This document shows positions 7,276 through 15,592 of a stretch of DNA of 64,000 nucleotides, piece after piece (position 1 is the stretch's first letter; each line of letters begins with the position of its first letter). Source of the stretch: Saprospiraceae bacterium (GTDB lineage: Bacteria > Bacteroidota > Bacteroidia > Chitinophagales > Saprospiraceae); assembly GCA_041392805.1 (NCBI GenBank), contig JAWKLJ010000001.1:434001-498000 (forward strand), given 5' to 3'. Both the position numbers and the translations under genes were made by a program. The notes beneath the pieces are model-generated. The model saw only the letters and a list, made by a program, of their open reading frames with translations. It ran no database searches and had not been told where the DNA came from.

Positions 7276-8666
7276 CAGCAATTTCTCATGTAAGGTGTAC
7301 ACGTTAGTTGTTTGAAATAAAGATATATCTTAGGGCATGCGAAAAAGCCATGCTCAACTGCGATCGGAATTGAATTATGATGTTCTGGTAAAAGAACTAC
7401 GCAGTGATTTTAAAGAAATACCAGATCATCGAGCTCCCAATGTGGTTCATAAGCTATCGGATATCTTGATGAGCGCTTATGCTATCTTTAATTTAAAGTA
7501 TCCTTCTTTGCTTTGTTTTGAGCAACAATCGGAGATAGAGCGTTCTAATCTTAAAGAGCTATTTGGCATCGATAAGATTTGTTCGGATGCTCAAATGCGT
7601 AGAGTCTTGGATGAGGTTTCACCAACAGCTTTACAAAGCCTATTTCCCAAACGTTTCGAGCTTTTGAACAGAAGCGGGATAAGTTCAGATTACCGGTTTT
7701 TGAAAAAATACTTACTCTTTAGTGTTGATGGGGTTCATTATTTTGAGTCCAGCAAAATCAAATGTAAGCGTTGTCTGGAAAGAAAGCATCATAAAGGGGA
7801 CTCCTCTTTTCATCATTCGATGTTGGCCGCCGTTTTAGTCCATCCAGACCGAAGAGAAGTTTTCCCGCTGGGCTGTGAAGCTATCGAAAAGCAGGATGGG
7901 GTTAGTAAAAATGACTGTGAGTTGAATGCCTCTAAGCGCTTACAAGATACTCTCTTAGAAGCCTATGGCGAACAATCTGCTGTTATTGTTGAGGACGCCT
8001 TGTATGCTAATGAACCCCATATTGAACAAATTTTGAATAACGGTTGGGACTTCATTATTAATGTCAAACCAACTAGCCATGAGATCTTATTCAAGCATTT
8101 TGAAGCGCGTAAAGCTCGTGGACAGGTAAATACTTTAGTCCTTAAAGAAGCTAAAATAGAGCATCATTTTTACTGGATCAATAATGTGGCGCTTAATGGT
8201 CAGGGCAACATCCGAGTAAACTTTTTGTACTATGAAGAACACGCCAACGGGAAAAAGAAATGTTTTTCCTGGGTAACTTCTTTAAAGCTTCGTAAAAGTA
8301 ATGTCTATGATATTATGCGCGGCGGTAGAGCCCGTTGGAAAATTGAAAACGAAGGATTCAATACGCTCAAAAATCAAGGATATCATTTTGAGCACAATTA
8401 TGGACACGGGTACAATCATTTGTGTAATGTCATGGCATCTATTATGCTTTTAGCCTTTGCTGTAGATCAAATTGTCCAGGCTACTAATAGACTCTTTAAT
8501 GACATTTGGAGTGCGGCTAAAGCTAAAAATAGAGTATGGGAGCGTATCCGCGCTATTTTTATTATTCGACCGCTTAAATCTTTCAATGAACTTTTTCAAA
8601 TCCTGGCTCAAATCTATGCTGTTCAGCTTGAATGAGCACGTAAACACCTTACATGAGAAATTGCTG
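7276..8666 (+). mobile_element. Insertion sequence with 23-bp terminal inverted repeats
   Basis: The left end (7276-7298, CAGCAATTTCTCATGTAAGG...) and the right end (8644-8666, ...CATGAGAAATTGCTG) are perfect inverted copies over 23 bp, enclosing one transposase gene. I see no convincing target duplication next to either end. The right end lies 5 bp from the 3' end of tRNA-Arg. The element is about 1.39 kb with a single open reading frame and looks intact. Confidence 0.9.
7337..8635 (+). CDS. DDE transposase (IS4-superfamily type)
   Basis: The 432-residue protein is the only gene of the insertion sequence. Likely RNase H-fold acids are the Asp in FSVDGVHYF (about residue 131), the Asp in VIVEDALYAN (about 217), and the Glu in WKIENEGFN near residue 335, in the Y/W-x-I-E-N-E-G-F-N-T-L-K arrangement of IS4-like transposases. 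A CKRCLERKHHKG segment after the first Asp could bind metal. The frame is complete and uninterrupted, so it is probably active. I cannot name the exact IS family from memory. Confidence 0.85.
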   Translation: MRKSHAQLRSELNYDVLVKELRSDFKEIPDHRAPNVVHKLSDILMSAYAIFNLKYPSLLCFEQQSEIERSNLKELFGIDKICSDAQMRRVLDEVSPTALQSLFPKRFELLNRSGISSDYRFLKKYLLFSVDGVHYFESSKIKCKRCLERKHHKGDSSFHHSMLAAVLVHPDRREVFPLGCEAIEKQDGVSKNDCELNASKRLQDTLLEAYGEQSAVIVEDALYANEPHIEQILNNGWDFIINVKPTSHEILFKHFEARKARGQVNTLVLKEAKIEHHFYWINNVALNGQGNIRVNFLYYEEHANGKKKCFSWVTSLKLRKSNVYDIMRGGRARWKIENEGFNTLKNQGYHFEHNYGHGYNHLCNVMASIMLLAFAVDQIVQATNRLFNDIWSAAKAKNRVWERIRAIFIIRPLKSFNELFQILAQIYAVQLE

Positions 8667-8670
8667 CTAG

Positions 8671-8744
8671 TGATCCCGACAGGATTCGAACCTGTGACCT
8701 ACTGATTAGAAGTCAGTTGCTCTATCCAGCTGAGCTACGGGACC
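8671..8744 (-). tRNA. tRNA-Arg (UCU)
   Basis: On the minus strand the 74 bases fold as a standard tRNA. The acceptor arm is GGTCCCG with CGGGATC plus discriminator A, the D arm has AGCTCAGCTGGATAGAGC, the anticodon arm is ACTGA-CTTCTAA-TCAGT with anticodon TCT, and the T arm has GGTTCGAATCC. CCA is not encoded. The IS right end lies 5 bp beyond its 3' end. Confidence 0.95.
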
Positions 8745-8800
8745 ATTTCTCTTTAATATACAATAATATGTCTTTCGTAGTTCAACTGATGACTTCAGGT

Positions 8801-8821
8801 ATCCAGCTGAGCTACGGGACC
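8801..8821 (-). pseudogene. 5' tRNA-Arg fragment
   Basis: Twenty-one bases repeat the first 21 nucleotides of the adjacent tRNA-Arg (GGTCCCGTAGCTCAGCTGGAT on the minus strand). The rest of the tRNA is absent or unrecognisable. It lies 56 bp upstream of the intact tRNA and appears to be the remains of a duplicated tRNA gene. Confidence 0.75.
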
Positions 8822-9119
8822 GTTTGCTTAAAGCGACGCAAAAATACTGCAATTTTGATCTCCTCCAAAGAAATTGAAAGAAAATATAACTGATCTAATA
8901 TACAATTGTCATTCCGCAATGGTTCCTAAGTCGTTAAACGAGGGTGCCTCTTTCCGCCAAAAGCATCCCAAATAGAGTGCCTGGCTGGTTCTAAAGCACC
9001 TGATAGAGCCTCAAAAAGAAGACAGCTGATATTTTTTGCGTTTTAAATTAAGAGAAGCGCAGTTTTTACATTCAAATGAATTTGACTTTAGTATTTTTGC
9101 GAAAACAAACTTAAACGAA
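8822..9119. other. Intergenic region before azurin gene
   Basis: No gene is seen. A -7-like box TATTTTTG at 9092-9099 could serve the azurin gene, with the ATG 21 bp further on; a matching -33 TTG at the right distance is not clear. Confidence 0.35.
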
Positions 9120-9629
9120 ATGAAATATTCGATTCTTCTTGTATGCCTTGCCTTGACCATTTTTTCATGTGGTGGTGACAAAGCTGCAAAAACGGAGACA
9201 ACAACTGAATCAAAAACGGAGGATACTACTCCTTCGGCTCCAGCTAGTACAGGTGTGGTAGAAACCATTGAATTGACCGGAAATGACCAGATGCAATATG
9301 ACCAGGTTTACCTAAAAGTAAAAGCTGGATCAAAAATCAAATTGACCTTAACCCACGTTGGCTCTATGGCTAAAACGGTGATGGGACACAATTTTGTCCT
9401 ACTCGCAAAAGGAACAAACATGGCTACTTTCGCCCAGGAAGCAGTAACGGCCAAAGACACTGATTATGTTCCTGCAGGCAGTACCGCCGTCATTGCCCAT
9501 ACCAAAATGTTGGGTGGTGGCGAATCGGATACCATCGAATTTGATGCCCCAGCGCCTGGAACATACGATTATATGTGTAGCTTCCCTGGCCATTATGGTG
9601 TAATGAAGGGTAAGCTCGTGGTGGAGTAA
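9120..9629 (+). CDS. Azurin-like blue copper lipoprotein
   Basis: The ATG at 9120 gives a 169-residue protein with a lipoprotein signal (hydrophobic stretch ending FSCGG), a Thr/Glu/Lys-rich linker, and a cupredoxin domain. Type 1 copper ligands are visible: His in MGHNF, then Cys, His and Met in MCSFPGHYGVMKG. This is the azurin arrangement, with two short stretches typical of the family (VGSMAKTVMGHNFV and TDYVPAGSTAVIAHTKMLGGGE). It is an extracytoplasmic electron carrier tethered to a membrane and could hand electrons to the oxidase encoded further right, which is inference. An in-frame start at 9036 is possible but would bury the signal peptide. Confidence 0.93.
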   Translation: MKYSILLVCLALTIFSCGGDKAAKTETTTESKTEDTTPSAPASTGVVETIELTGNDQMQYDQVYLKVKAGSKIKLTLTHVGSMAKTVMGHNFVLLAKGTNMATFAQEAVTAKDTDYVPAGSTAVIAHTKMLGGGESDTIEFDAPAPGTYDYMCSFPGHYGVMKGKLVVE

Positions 9630-9734
9630 AGACTTTGCGCAGGTATGGAGTTATTGGAGGTTTAAAACTAGAAATGCCTTTTCTCCAATATCTCCATCCC
9701 TCCAATAATGCTACGTCCCAAAAAAACAGAGACC

Positions 9735-10406
9735 ATGAGCAATGTCAGCATTGAAGAAAGCTGGAAAAAGGTATTGGCCGATCAATTCACTCAACCTTAT
9801 TTTCAGCACCTCATTTCTTTTATCAAGCAGGAAAAAGCTGCCCAAAAAGTCATCTACCCGCCTGGCTCTCTGATCTTTAATGCCTTTAATACCACGCCTT
9901 TTGATCAGGTCAAAGTCGTTATACTGGGCCAAGATCCTTATATCAACGCGGGTGAAGCCATGGGCTTATCCTTCTCTGTTCCCAAAGGCATTCGCATCCC
10001 CCCTTCTCTACGAAACATTTACAAAGAATTAGCTACCGACCTCCAGCTGCCACCTGCCAACCATGGCGACCTGAGCAATTGGGCACACCAAGGAGTCTTC
10101 TTGCTCAATGCCGTGCTGACCGTCGAGGAAAAGCGCTCTCAGTCTCACCAAAAAAAAGGCTGGGAAACCTTTACAGACGCCGTGATCAAAACCATTGCGG
10201 ATCAAAAGGAACATGTTGTGTTTATGCTTTGGGGCAAATTTGCACGCAGCAAAAAGGAATGGATTGATAACCAAAAGCATTTGGTGCTGGAAGCGGCCCA
10301 CCCCTCCCCACTCGCTGGTGGTGCTTTTTTTGGTTGTAAGCATTTTTCAAAGGCGAATGCTTATTTAGTGCAACAGGGAAAAAAACCTATTGATTGGAGG
10401 GTTTGA
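9735..10406 (+). CDS. ung: Uracil-DNA glycosylase, family 1
   Basis: The product is about 223 residues from the ATG at 9735; nine extra in-frame codons upstream lie in a repeat-like sequence. It removes uracil from DNA. Family 1 motifs are clear: the water-activating loop GQDPYI at residues 65-70 followed by GLSFSVP, the LLNAVLTV segment, SHQKKGWETFTDAVI, FMLWG, and the Leu-intercalation loop HPSPLAGGAFFGCKHFS. The sixth residue of the first motif is normally His (GQDPYH) and here is Ile. Asp and Tyr of the motif and the catalytic His of HPSPL are kept. Length is normal for the family. Confidence 0.95.
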   Translation: MSNVSIEESWKKVLADQFTQPYFQHLISFIKQEKAAQKVIYPPGSLIFNAFNTTPFDQVKVVILGQDPYINAGEAMGLSFSVPKGIRIPPSLRNIYKELATDLQLPPANHGDLSNWAHQGVFLLNAVLTVEEKRSQSHQKKGWETFTDAVIKTIADQKEHVVFMLWGKFARSKKEWIDNQKHLVLEAAHPSPLAGGAFFGCKHFSKANAYLVQQGKKPIDWRV

Positions 10407-10454
10407 CGGGTCAAATCTGCTAATGGCGGAATCCTTCATCGCAAAAACTTCACC

Positions 10455-12974
10455 TTAAAACAAGGCGATCCGATAAGCGATCACCCACTCATTTTGGCCG
10501 GTAACGAGTAAATAATGCCCTTTCTCATCCAGGGGCGTCAAATCAAAAGGCGTATTTCCAGCCAACGGAAAACCAGGCAGGAGTTGTCCTTTTTCATCAT
10601 ATAGACTAATCTCCTGGCTGCCCATATGCAGGCTTCCGATGAGTGCTTTTTCACGCCCACCCACCTTAACCGTAAACACTTGATCAGGCGCTTTTTCCAA
10701 CTGTTGCCTGAATTTTTGTTCAAAGCCTTTTTCTGTATAATAATGAAGTGCAAGGTTTCGTCCACTCAATACGGCAAAATCAGCGCGGGAATCTCCGCAA
10801 AAGTTGCCAAAAGCAAACTTAACATCGGTATTGTCACCCACAGATAAGGGCAAGCTAAAACTTTCGCCGCTAAAATTGACAACCTGCGCCAGGCCTGTAG
10901 CATCCACTGCCACGATCTGTTGTTGGCGGTCACTGAATGCAATAGCAAGTGGGCTATTGCCCGTATTCAGTTGCATAGGTGGGAAATGAAGATCCGTCGA
11001 ACGCTTCCAATTATAGAGTACCCCTGCTGTATTCCAGGCAATCAAATAATCCTCTGTTTCGTTTTGCACATGTTGAAAAGCTTCTGAAAAGCGACCACTT
11101 ACCTGTAGTGGATTCCAGGCGTTCAAGGGAATCCCCTCGTCCGAAAAGGCAAAAATGCCTTCCGCACAAGCCAGAAAAAACTGATAGTTTCCTTCCTTGT
11201 GAAAATCGACTGCCAATAGGCCATTGGTGGCCGGAGGATCTAGCAAGAGCGGGAAGGGTGCCAGGGTTTTTCCTTGCAAATCGACATGATAAAGCCCTTT
11301 GCTGCTATTAAATGCCAGGCTAATTTGCTTGGCATCTTTCTTTAAAATCGGTTGCACCTTGGACAACAATGGGCCATTTAATTTTTGTTGCCATTCTATT
11401 TTCCCTTGTTGGTCTAATTTATACAAATAATCATTTTCAGCCGCTGCAAAAACGCGCCATTCCTGGGCACCCGTAGGAATAACGGAAGGTGCGCCTTGTA
11501 CCGCAGCAGCCAAGGCACTTCGCCAGGCAATCGTCGGATAGCCAGCGTCTTGGCGATTCCCTTGATAGCTAAAGCCGTTGATGGCCATGCCATAGGCCGC
11601 GAGGGTTCCGTTGAGCCAAATGGAGCCTCCCGCTGCCAGGGCTCCCTGTTGCCATTGCGGTGGGGTGGGCAAAACCCGAAGCCATTGGCTGCCTTCAGCG
11701 ATAAAGGGGGCCGGTAGCTCTTGCTGCAAGAGGGTTTGGCCGACAAGGTAGACGTCAATCAATTGTTGAAGGCTTTGTCTGTCGCCAGCAAAAATGTAAT
11801 AATCAGCTATTTGAACCCACCAAGGGTTTTGTAAGGTTCCCTTAGGATCGTTTTGCCATTTCGCAAAAAGGTTGTCGACATTCCCTTGCACCAATTCATA
11901 GGACTGGTAGGAAACCCGTGACAGCTCTCCGGCCTCTCCTAATAAGGCCGCTAAGCTTTGTTGCGCCACCAAGCTATCCTTGCAAGGTAAAAGCCAAGAA
12001 ACATTCGACTTATCCCTGATGGTCGACAAGTCAATCCAAGCCAGGTGGTCTCCTACCCAAGGTGTGATATAACGGCTAAACCAATCCGTTTCTCCTTCGT
12101 TCAAGCGGCGGTAAGTGGCAGCGACATCAGGCAATTGAATGGCTTCCCAGTTGTCGGCCCAAGCTGGAATAATCCCCAGTACGCCGGCCATTCTCAAGGC
12201 CGAATGTTTGGAGGGCACCAAGCTAGTCGCATGAGGCGCCCATTGGGCTTTTGCCGATAAGATAGCTGGGGCCTGCGTCGCCGCAAGCCATTCCACCTGA
12301 AGCCAATCTGCTTGGAAAGCACTAAAAAAGCTTAGCCCCTGAGCATTGTTTTGTTGAAAAAAAGACGCTGCATAGGGCAGGTGGAACAAAAAAGTGGCAG
12401 GATTTGCCCCTTGGTTATCCAGCCAGGCCTTGTTCAGGTTAAGCGTAGGGCCTGCTTCCATCGAATTGGCACTCAACTGGCGCAAGGCATCTTCTATGAG
12501 CAAGGATTGCTGGCTCAATAATAGTAGGTTTTTATATTGGGTAAGGGCCAAATGAACGCCCTTTAGATCAGTAAGGTGATGAATGCTAAAACCCTTATAA
12601 TGTGTCACTGTTCCCCCTGCTACCTGCCATTGTTCTATTGGCAAGGTTGTTCCCTCCATATCATAAATAAACAAGTGCCGATCGGGTTGGTCCCAGCCAC
12701 GGGGCCAGGCCAAGACTTTTTTCCTATTATCAATAAGCAAAATACCAAGGTGTTCCAAGGTCTTTTCCCAGTAGAGAGAGGGCATCAATTCGGAAGAATA
12801 GGGCTCCGCCCCTAGGGTCGTATCCGGAAATTGGCGGAACGGGATAAAATAAGGGGTATCAAAGGGCAGGGCATCGGCTGGCACTCGTTTATTGAAAGGA
12901 GAAAAAGGTAAAAAAAACCATAATCCCACCCCAAGAACGGCGATAAATAAAAGTAGACTGTATTTTTTTTTCAA
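10455..12974 (-). CDS. Large membrane-anchored protein with C-terminal propeller-like repeats
   Basis: The 839-residue product has one N-terminal hydrophobic segment (about residues 5-24) preceded by lysines, and no lipobox, so it is anchored with the bulk in the periplasm. The first 480 residues show no motif I can name with confidence; a DUF3352-like relationship is possible. The last 320 residues carry repeats of the kind D-x-x-G-K/Q-x-x-x-x-F/W-P/Q (for example DLQGKTLAPFPLLL, DEKGQLLPGFPLAG), as in PQQ/FG-GAP-type propellers. It is convergent with ung and has its own upstream gap. Function unknown. Confidence 0.7.
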   Translation of the reverse strand: MKKKYSLLLFIAVLGVGLWFFLPFSPFNKRVPADALPFDTPYFIPFRQFPDTTLGAEPYSSELMPSLYWEKTLEHLGILLIDNRKKVLAWPRGWDQPDRHLFIYDMEGTTLPIEQWQVAGGTVTHYKGFSIHHLTDLKGVHLALTQYKNLLLLSQQSLLIEDALRQLSANSMEAGPTLNLNKAWLDNQGANPATFLFHLPYAASFFQQNNAQGLSFFSAFQADWLQVEWLAATQAPAILSAKAQWAPHATSLVPSKHSALRMAGVLGIIPAWADNWEAIQLPDVAATYRRLNEGETDWFSRYITPWVGDHLAWIDLSTIRDKSNVSWLLPCKDSLVAQQSLAALLGEAGELSRVSYQSYELVQGNVDNLFAKWQNDPKGTLQNPWWVQIADYYIFAGDRQSLQQLIDVYLVGQTLLQQELPAPFIAEGSQWLRVLPTPPQWQQGALAAGGSIWLNGTLAAYGMAINGFSYQGNRQDAGYPTIAWRSALAAAVQGAPSVIPTGAQEWRVFAAAENDYLYKLDQQGKIEWQQKLNGPLLSKVQPILKKDAKQISLAFNSSKGLYHVDLQGKTLAPFPLLLDPPATNGLLAVDFHKEGNYQFFLACAEGIFAFSDEGIPLNAWNPLQVSGRFSEAFQHVQNETEDYLIAWNTAGVLYNWKRSTDLHFPPMQLNTGNSPLAIAFSDRQQQIVAVDATGLAQVVNFSGESFSLPLSVGDNTDVKFAFGNFCGDSRADFAVLSGRNLALHYYTEKGFEQKFRQQLEKAPDQVFTVKVGGREKALIGSLHMGSQEISLYDEKGQLLPGFPLAGNTPFDLTPLDEKGHYLLVTGQNEWVIAYRIALF

Positions 12975-13221
12975 CTTAATTAAATTGATTTAAAACAATA
13001 ATTAATATAGCTTAATGTACAGCATAAGCCATATTTTCGTCAAAATCTCACTTTATCAACAAAAAGGCAACTTAAAAATCCAAATAATATGGCGCATAAT
13101 ATTACCTTTAAGTCCCTTTTCAAGATATGGTCATCTACCTTACCCATAGGAAATTCTATTTCTCAATATTACTATTGTTTATAAGCGGTTTATGCTTTAA
13201 ACATTACACACATATCAACCT
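12975..13221. other. Divergent promoter region
   Basis: These 247 A/T-rich bases lie between the divergent propeller-like gene and the DUF423 gene and should hold both promoters. No specific element was identified. Confidence 0.35.
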
Positions 13222-13641
13222 ATGAGAAAATCATTCATCCGCACGGGAAGTTTTTTTGCCATGTCCGCTGTAATTTTAGGCGCATTCGGAGCCCATACAC
13301 TGGAAGCGGTTCTTGAAGCAAAACAATTGAACACCTTTGAAACAGCCGTTCGCTATCAGTTTTATCATTCCCTCGCTTTATTATTTTTGGGTCTTTGGTT
13401 GTATTTCCGAAAGACCAAAACCATGGAATATGCCGGCATGGCTTTCATCCTCGGCATTGTACTCTTCTCCGGGTCTCTCTACGTGCTTTCCGTGAGGGAA
13501 TGGTTAAACCTCAAAGTTAATTGGCTTGGGCCAATTACCCCGCTAGGTGGCACCTTTTTTATTATTGGCTGGGCCATTATCTTATATGCTTCTTTTCAAG
13601 AAAATGGTAGAACCCATAAGCCGGTTAGCAGTGAAGAATGA
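13222..13641 (+). CDS. DUF423 family small membrane protein
   Basis: The 139-residue protein has four hydrophobic segments and the family signatures LGAFGAH near residue 20, FETAVRYQFYHSLALL around 40-55, LFSGSLYVL around 90, and ITPLGGTFFIIGW near 105-120. Length fits DUF423 (YgdD-like) inner membrane proteins, whose function is not known to me. The ATG at 13222 directly precedes a short basic leader and the first membrane segment. It stands alone. Confidence 0.92.
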   Translation: MRKSFIRTGSFFAMSAVILGAFGAHTLEAVLEAKQLNTFETAVRYQFYHSLALLFLGLWLYFRKTKTMEYAGMAFILGIVLFSGSLYVLSVREWLNLKVNWLGPITPLGGTFFIIGWAIILYASFQENGRTHKPVSSEE

Positions 13642-13952
13642 GAGGCGCCCTTGTCATGTCTAGTCCCCTTTTTTAGAAGTCGGTAGACCAATAAAGGCCT
13701 CTCAGCGGCCAAGGTTGTTTGCTTTTAATGGAAACCCTGCTGGCGTGGGTCGCTGAGCTTATGTTTTCAAAAATTATTTGTTTATATAAAAACACTTTTT
13801 ATATTTGTCCTCATAATTAGTCAAAACCAAATGATTATTCGCACTCTGATGAATAAAAACAAACGCACACATCTACATTCCTCCCTTTTTATTTGCTACA
13901 TTTTTTTCAATCATTGGACAATCTAAACATTTCATAACCTAAATCCTCATTT
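13642..13952. other. Intergenic region, no gene seen
   Basis: About 310 bp between two plus-strand genes hold no credible frame. CGCTGAG/CTCAGCG-like complementarity (AGGCCTCTCAGCGGCC near 13696 and GGTCGCTGAGC near 13748) could form a terminator-like hairpin for the DUF423 gene. Confidence 0.35.
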
Positions 13953-14471
13953 ATGAAAACCAAGTTTTTAACGATTGCTTCTTTTCTGATGTTGTTTTTC
14001 CTAACCAACAACTTAATTGGCCAAAATGTCATCAAAGTAAACCCTATTGGTTTGGCATTTGGCAGTTTAAATGGCGGCTACGAGACTTTCCTCAATGACA
14101 AATCTTCGCTTTACCTAAAAGCAAATTTCTACTCTAGAGGGATAGTAGGTGTCCGATACACAGGTTTTGGCGTTGGTGGAGAATACCGTTTTTACCTTTC
14201 GAACAACGAACGTCCAAAGGGTTTGTATGCTGGACCTGTCGCTAACATTGGCTTTATTGGAACCAATGTTGATGGTGTAGGTAATTATACCCTCATAACG
14301 TTAGGTGGTGTCATTGGCTACCAATGGGTCTTCTCAGAAAAATTTACAGTTGAAGTAAATATCGGTCCAGTTTATGGTATTGCTACAGGAGATTTTGGCG
14401 ATACAGATATTTTTGGCGATGGTATTCTTCCAACGATTAGTCTGTTGACTTTAGGTTATATTTTGAATTAA
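13953..14471 (+). CDS. DUF3575-like outer membrane beta-barrel protein
   Basis: The 172-residue product has a signal peptide (about residues 1-23, ending LIGQ before NVIKVNPIG) and then alternating amphipathic strands rich in Gly, Tyr and Phe, typical of an eight-stranded beta-barrel. The opening VIKVNPIGLAFGSLNGGYE resembles DUF3575 proteins of Bacteroidota. It should sit in the outer membrane; its role is unknown. A strong terminator hairpin follows 37 bp after the stop. Confidence 0.8.
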   Translation: MKTKFLTIASFLMLFFLTNNLIGQNVIKVNPIGLAFGSLNGGYETFLNDKSSLYLKANFYSRGIVGVRYTGFGVGGEYRFYLSNNERPKGLYAGPVANIGFIGTNVDGVGNYTLITLGGVIGYQWVFSEKFTVEVNIGPVYGIATGDFGDTDIFGDGILPTISLLTLGYILN

Positions 14472-14507
14472 GTATAAGTAAACAACAGCCTTGTAAAAAA
14501 AAGAAAA

Positions 14508-14543
14508 GAAAGGTCTGTAGGTGTTCCGCAGGCCTTTCTTTTT
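14508..14543 (+). terminator. Rho-independent terminator
   Basis: GAAAGGTCTG (14508-14517) can pair with CAGGCCTTTC (14529-14538) with one G-T pair, and is followed by TTTTTT. It lies just after the DUF3575-like gene. Confidence 0.8.
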
Positions 14544-14681
14544 TAGCTCTCTGACAGTTCCTTGCTACTTTTGACATTCGCTGTTTTGAAGTCGGAAGTC
14601 GGAAAGGCTAAAGGAGCGCAGTTTTCCCACTTCTATCTTAGAAAACGGAAGATTTCCAAAAGCGTCAAAAGTCCAATACTT

Positions 14682-14945
14682 TTAATCCACTAACAATTCC
14701 TCCTCTTCTTCTGTTTTGCGGTTCCGCCACCAGATAAAGCCTATTACACCGACTAACATGTAAGGCGCCAACAGCATGTATAGAATGCCATTGTTAAGCC
14801 CTTGTCCACCAGTGCCGCCATTTTTCAGGTTACTTTCGGCAGACATCCGGCACATGGGGCATTGGGCATCCGCAGGTGGTACGCTAACGAATTGAAGACT
14901 AAAAGATAAAAAAAAGAGTAGGAGAATTCGATTTATATTTTTCAT
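14682..14945 (-). CDS. Small CPMC membrane protein of the oxidase locus
   Basis: The 87-residue product has a signal-like N-terminus (about residues 1-28, ending in PPADAQ), then CPMCRMS, a short Gly/Asn-rich loop, one transmembrane helix (about 54-74) and an acidic tail. The CPMC pair just after the signal would lie in the periplasm beside the membrane and could bind copper or a haem-related metal. It is the last gene of the respiratory locus, 67 bp after the DUF420 gene, which supports a role in oxidase assembly. I know of no established function for the family. Confidence 0.75.
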   Translation of the reverse strand: MKNINRILLLFFLSFSLQFVSVPPADAQCPMCRMSAESNLKNGGTGGQGLNNGILYMLLAPYMLVGVIGFIWWRNRKTEEEEELLVD

Positions 14946-15012
14946 GTGTTTTTATGTGTTTTGGTATCACTAAATCGCTTTACTTTTTTTCCTGTGCTAG
15001 GGGTCTCTATCA

Positions 15013-15591
15013 TCAAGGATAATAGGGCATCAGCATCAAATAACAAATGGGGCCGGTAATAGCTACGTATAGCCATAAAGGAAAAACCCATTTTGCCATC
15101 CGTCGATGTTTATCTATTTGTCCGGTATAAGCCCTTATAAAGGTAAAAAGGATAAAGGGTAAAATCAAGCCTGCAAGGCTTATATGTGTAATGAGCAGCA
15201 GCAAATATAGCGTTCTTATGCCTCCAACCTGAGCAGCTTCCGAGGCGTCCACGATGCCGTCCAGGTTAATATCTCCAAATTTAATTTCTGGGCTTGTAAA
15301 ATGATAGGCGACATAAGACAATAAAAAGAGGACGGACAAACCCATGGCAACATAAATGGCCTTGCGATGGGCGCTTATATTTTTCTGCTTGATAAAATAA
15401 AACGCTACCAGCAAAACCACTGCTGTTAGCGCATTAACCGAGGCATGGAAGGGGGGCAGAAAACTAAAATCCCAACCATCTGGCAATTCAATCTTAACCC
15501 TTCTCATCAAACCCACCAGTAACAGCACAGCTGCCGTCACCACCCAGGCTATTCTATTCAATTTTTTCGCTAGCTGTAAATTTGCGTCCAT
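15013..15591 (-). CDS. DUF420 (CtaM/YozB-like) oxidase assembly protein with EF-hand-like loop
   Basis: The 192-residue protein has five hydrophobic segments and conserved His residues in FLPPFHASVNALT, AHRKAI and the THISLAG helix, as in DUF420. A Staphylococcus member, CtaM, is needed for haem-A oxidase function. Between two membrane segments, residues 107-118 read DINLDGIVDASE, which fits the 12-residue EF-hand calcium loop pattern (acids or Asn at 1, 3, 5, 9, 12 and Gly at 6). It starts 1 bp after the stop of the SCO-like gene, so translation is probably coupled. Role in terminal oxidase maturation is inferred from family and position. Confidence 0.88.
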   Translation of the reverse strand: MDANLQLAKKLNRIAWVVTAAVLLLVGLMRRVKIELPDGWDFSFLPPFHASVNALTAVVLLVAFYFIKQKNISAHRKAIYVAMGLSVLFLLSYVAYHFTSPEIKFGDINLDGIVDASEAAQVGGIRTLYLLLLITHISLAGLILPFILFTFIRAYTGQIDKHRRMAKWVFPLWLYVAITGPICYLMLMPYYP

Positions 15592-15592
15592 A

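Noticed and set aside
7276..8666. Target-site duplication of the IS
   Set aside because: The bases outside the two inverted repeats do not match in any length I could defend.
8801..8821. A second functional tRNA-Arg
   Set aside because: Only the first 21 bases match; no anticodon, T arm or acceptor 3' strand can be found.
11414..11758. 114-codon and other long frames opposite or shifted within the large genes
   Set aside because: They lie inside clearly coding genes in other frames and show no independent motifs.
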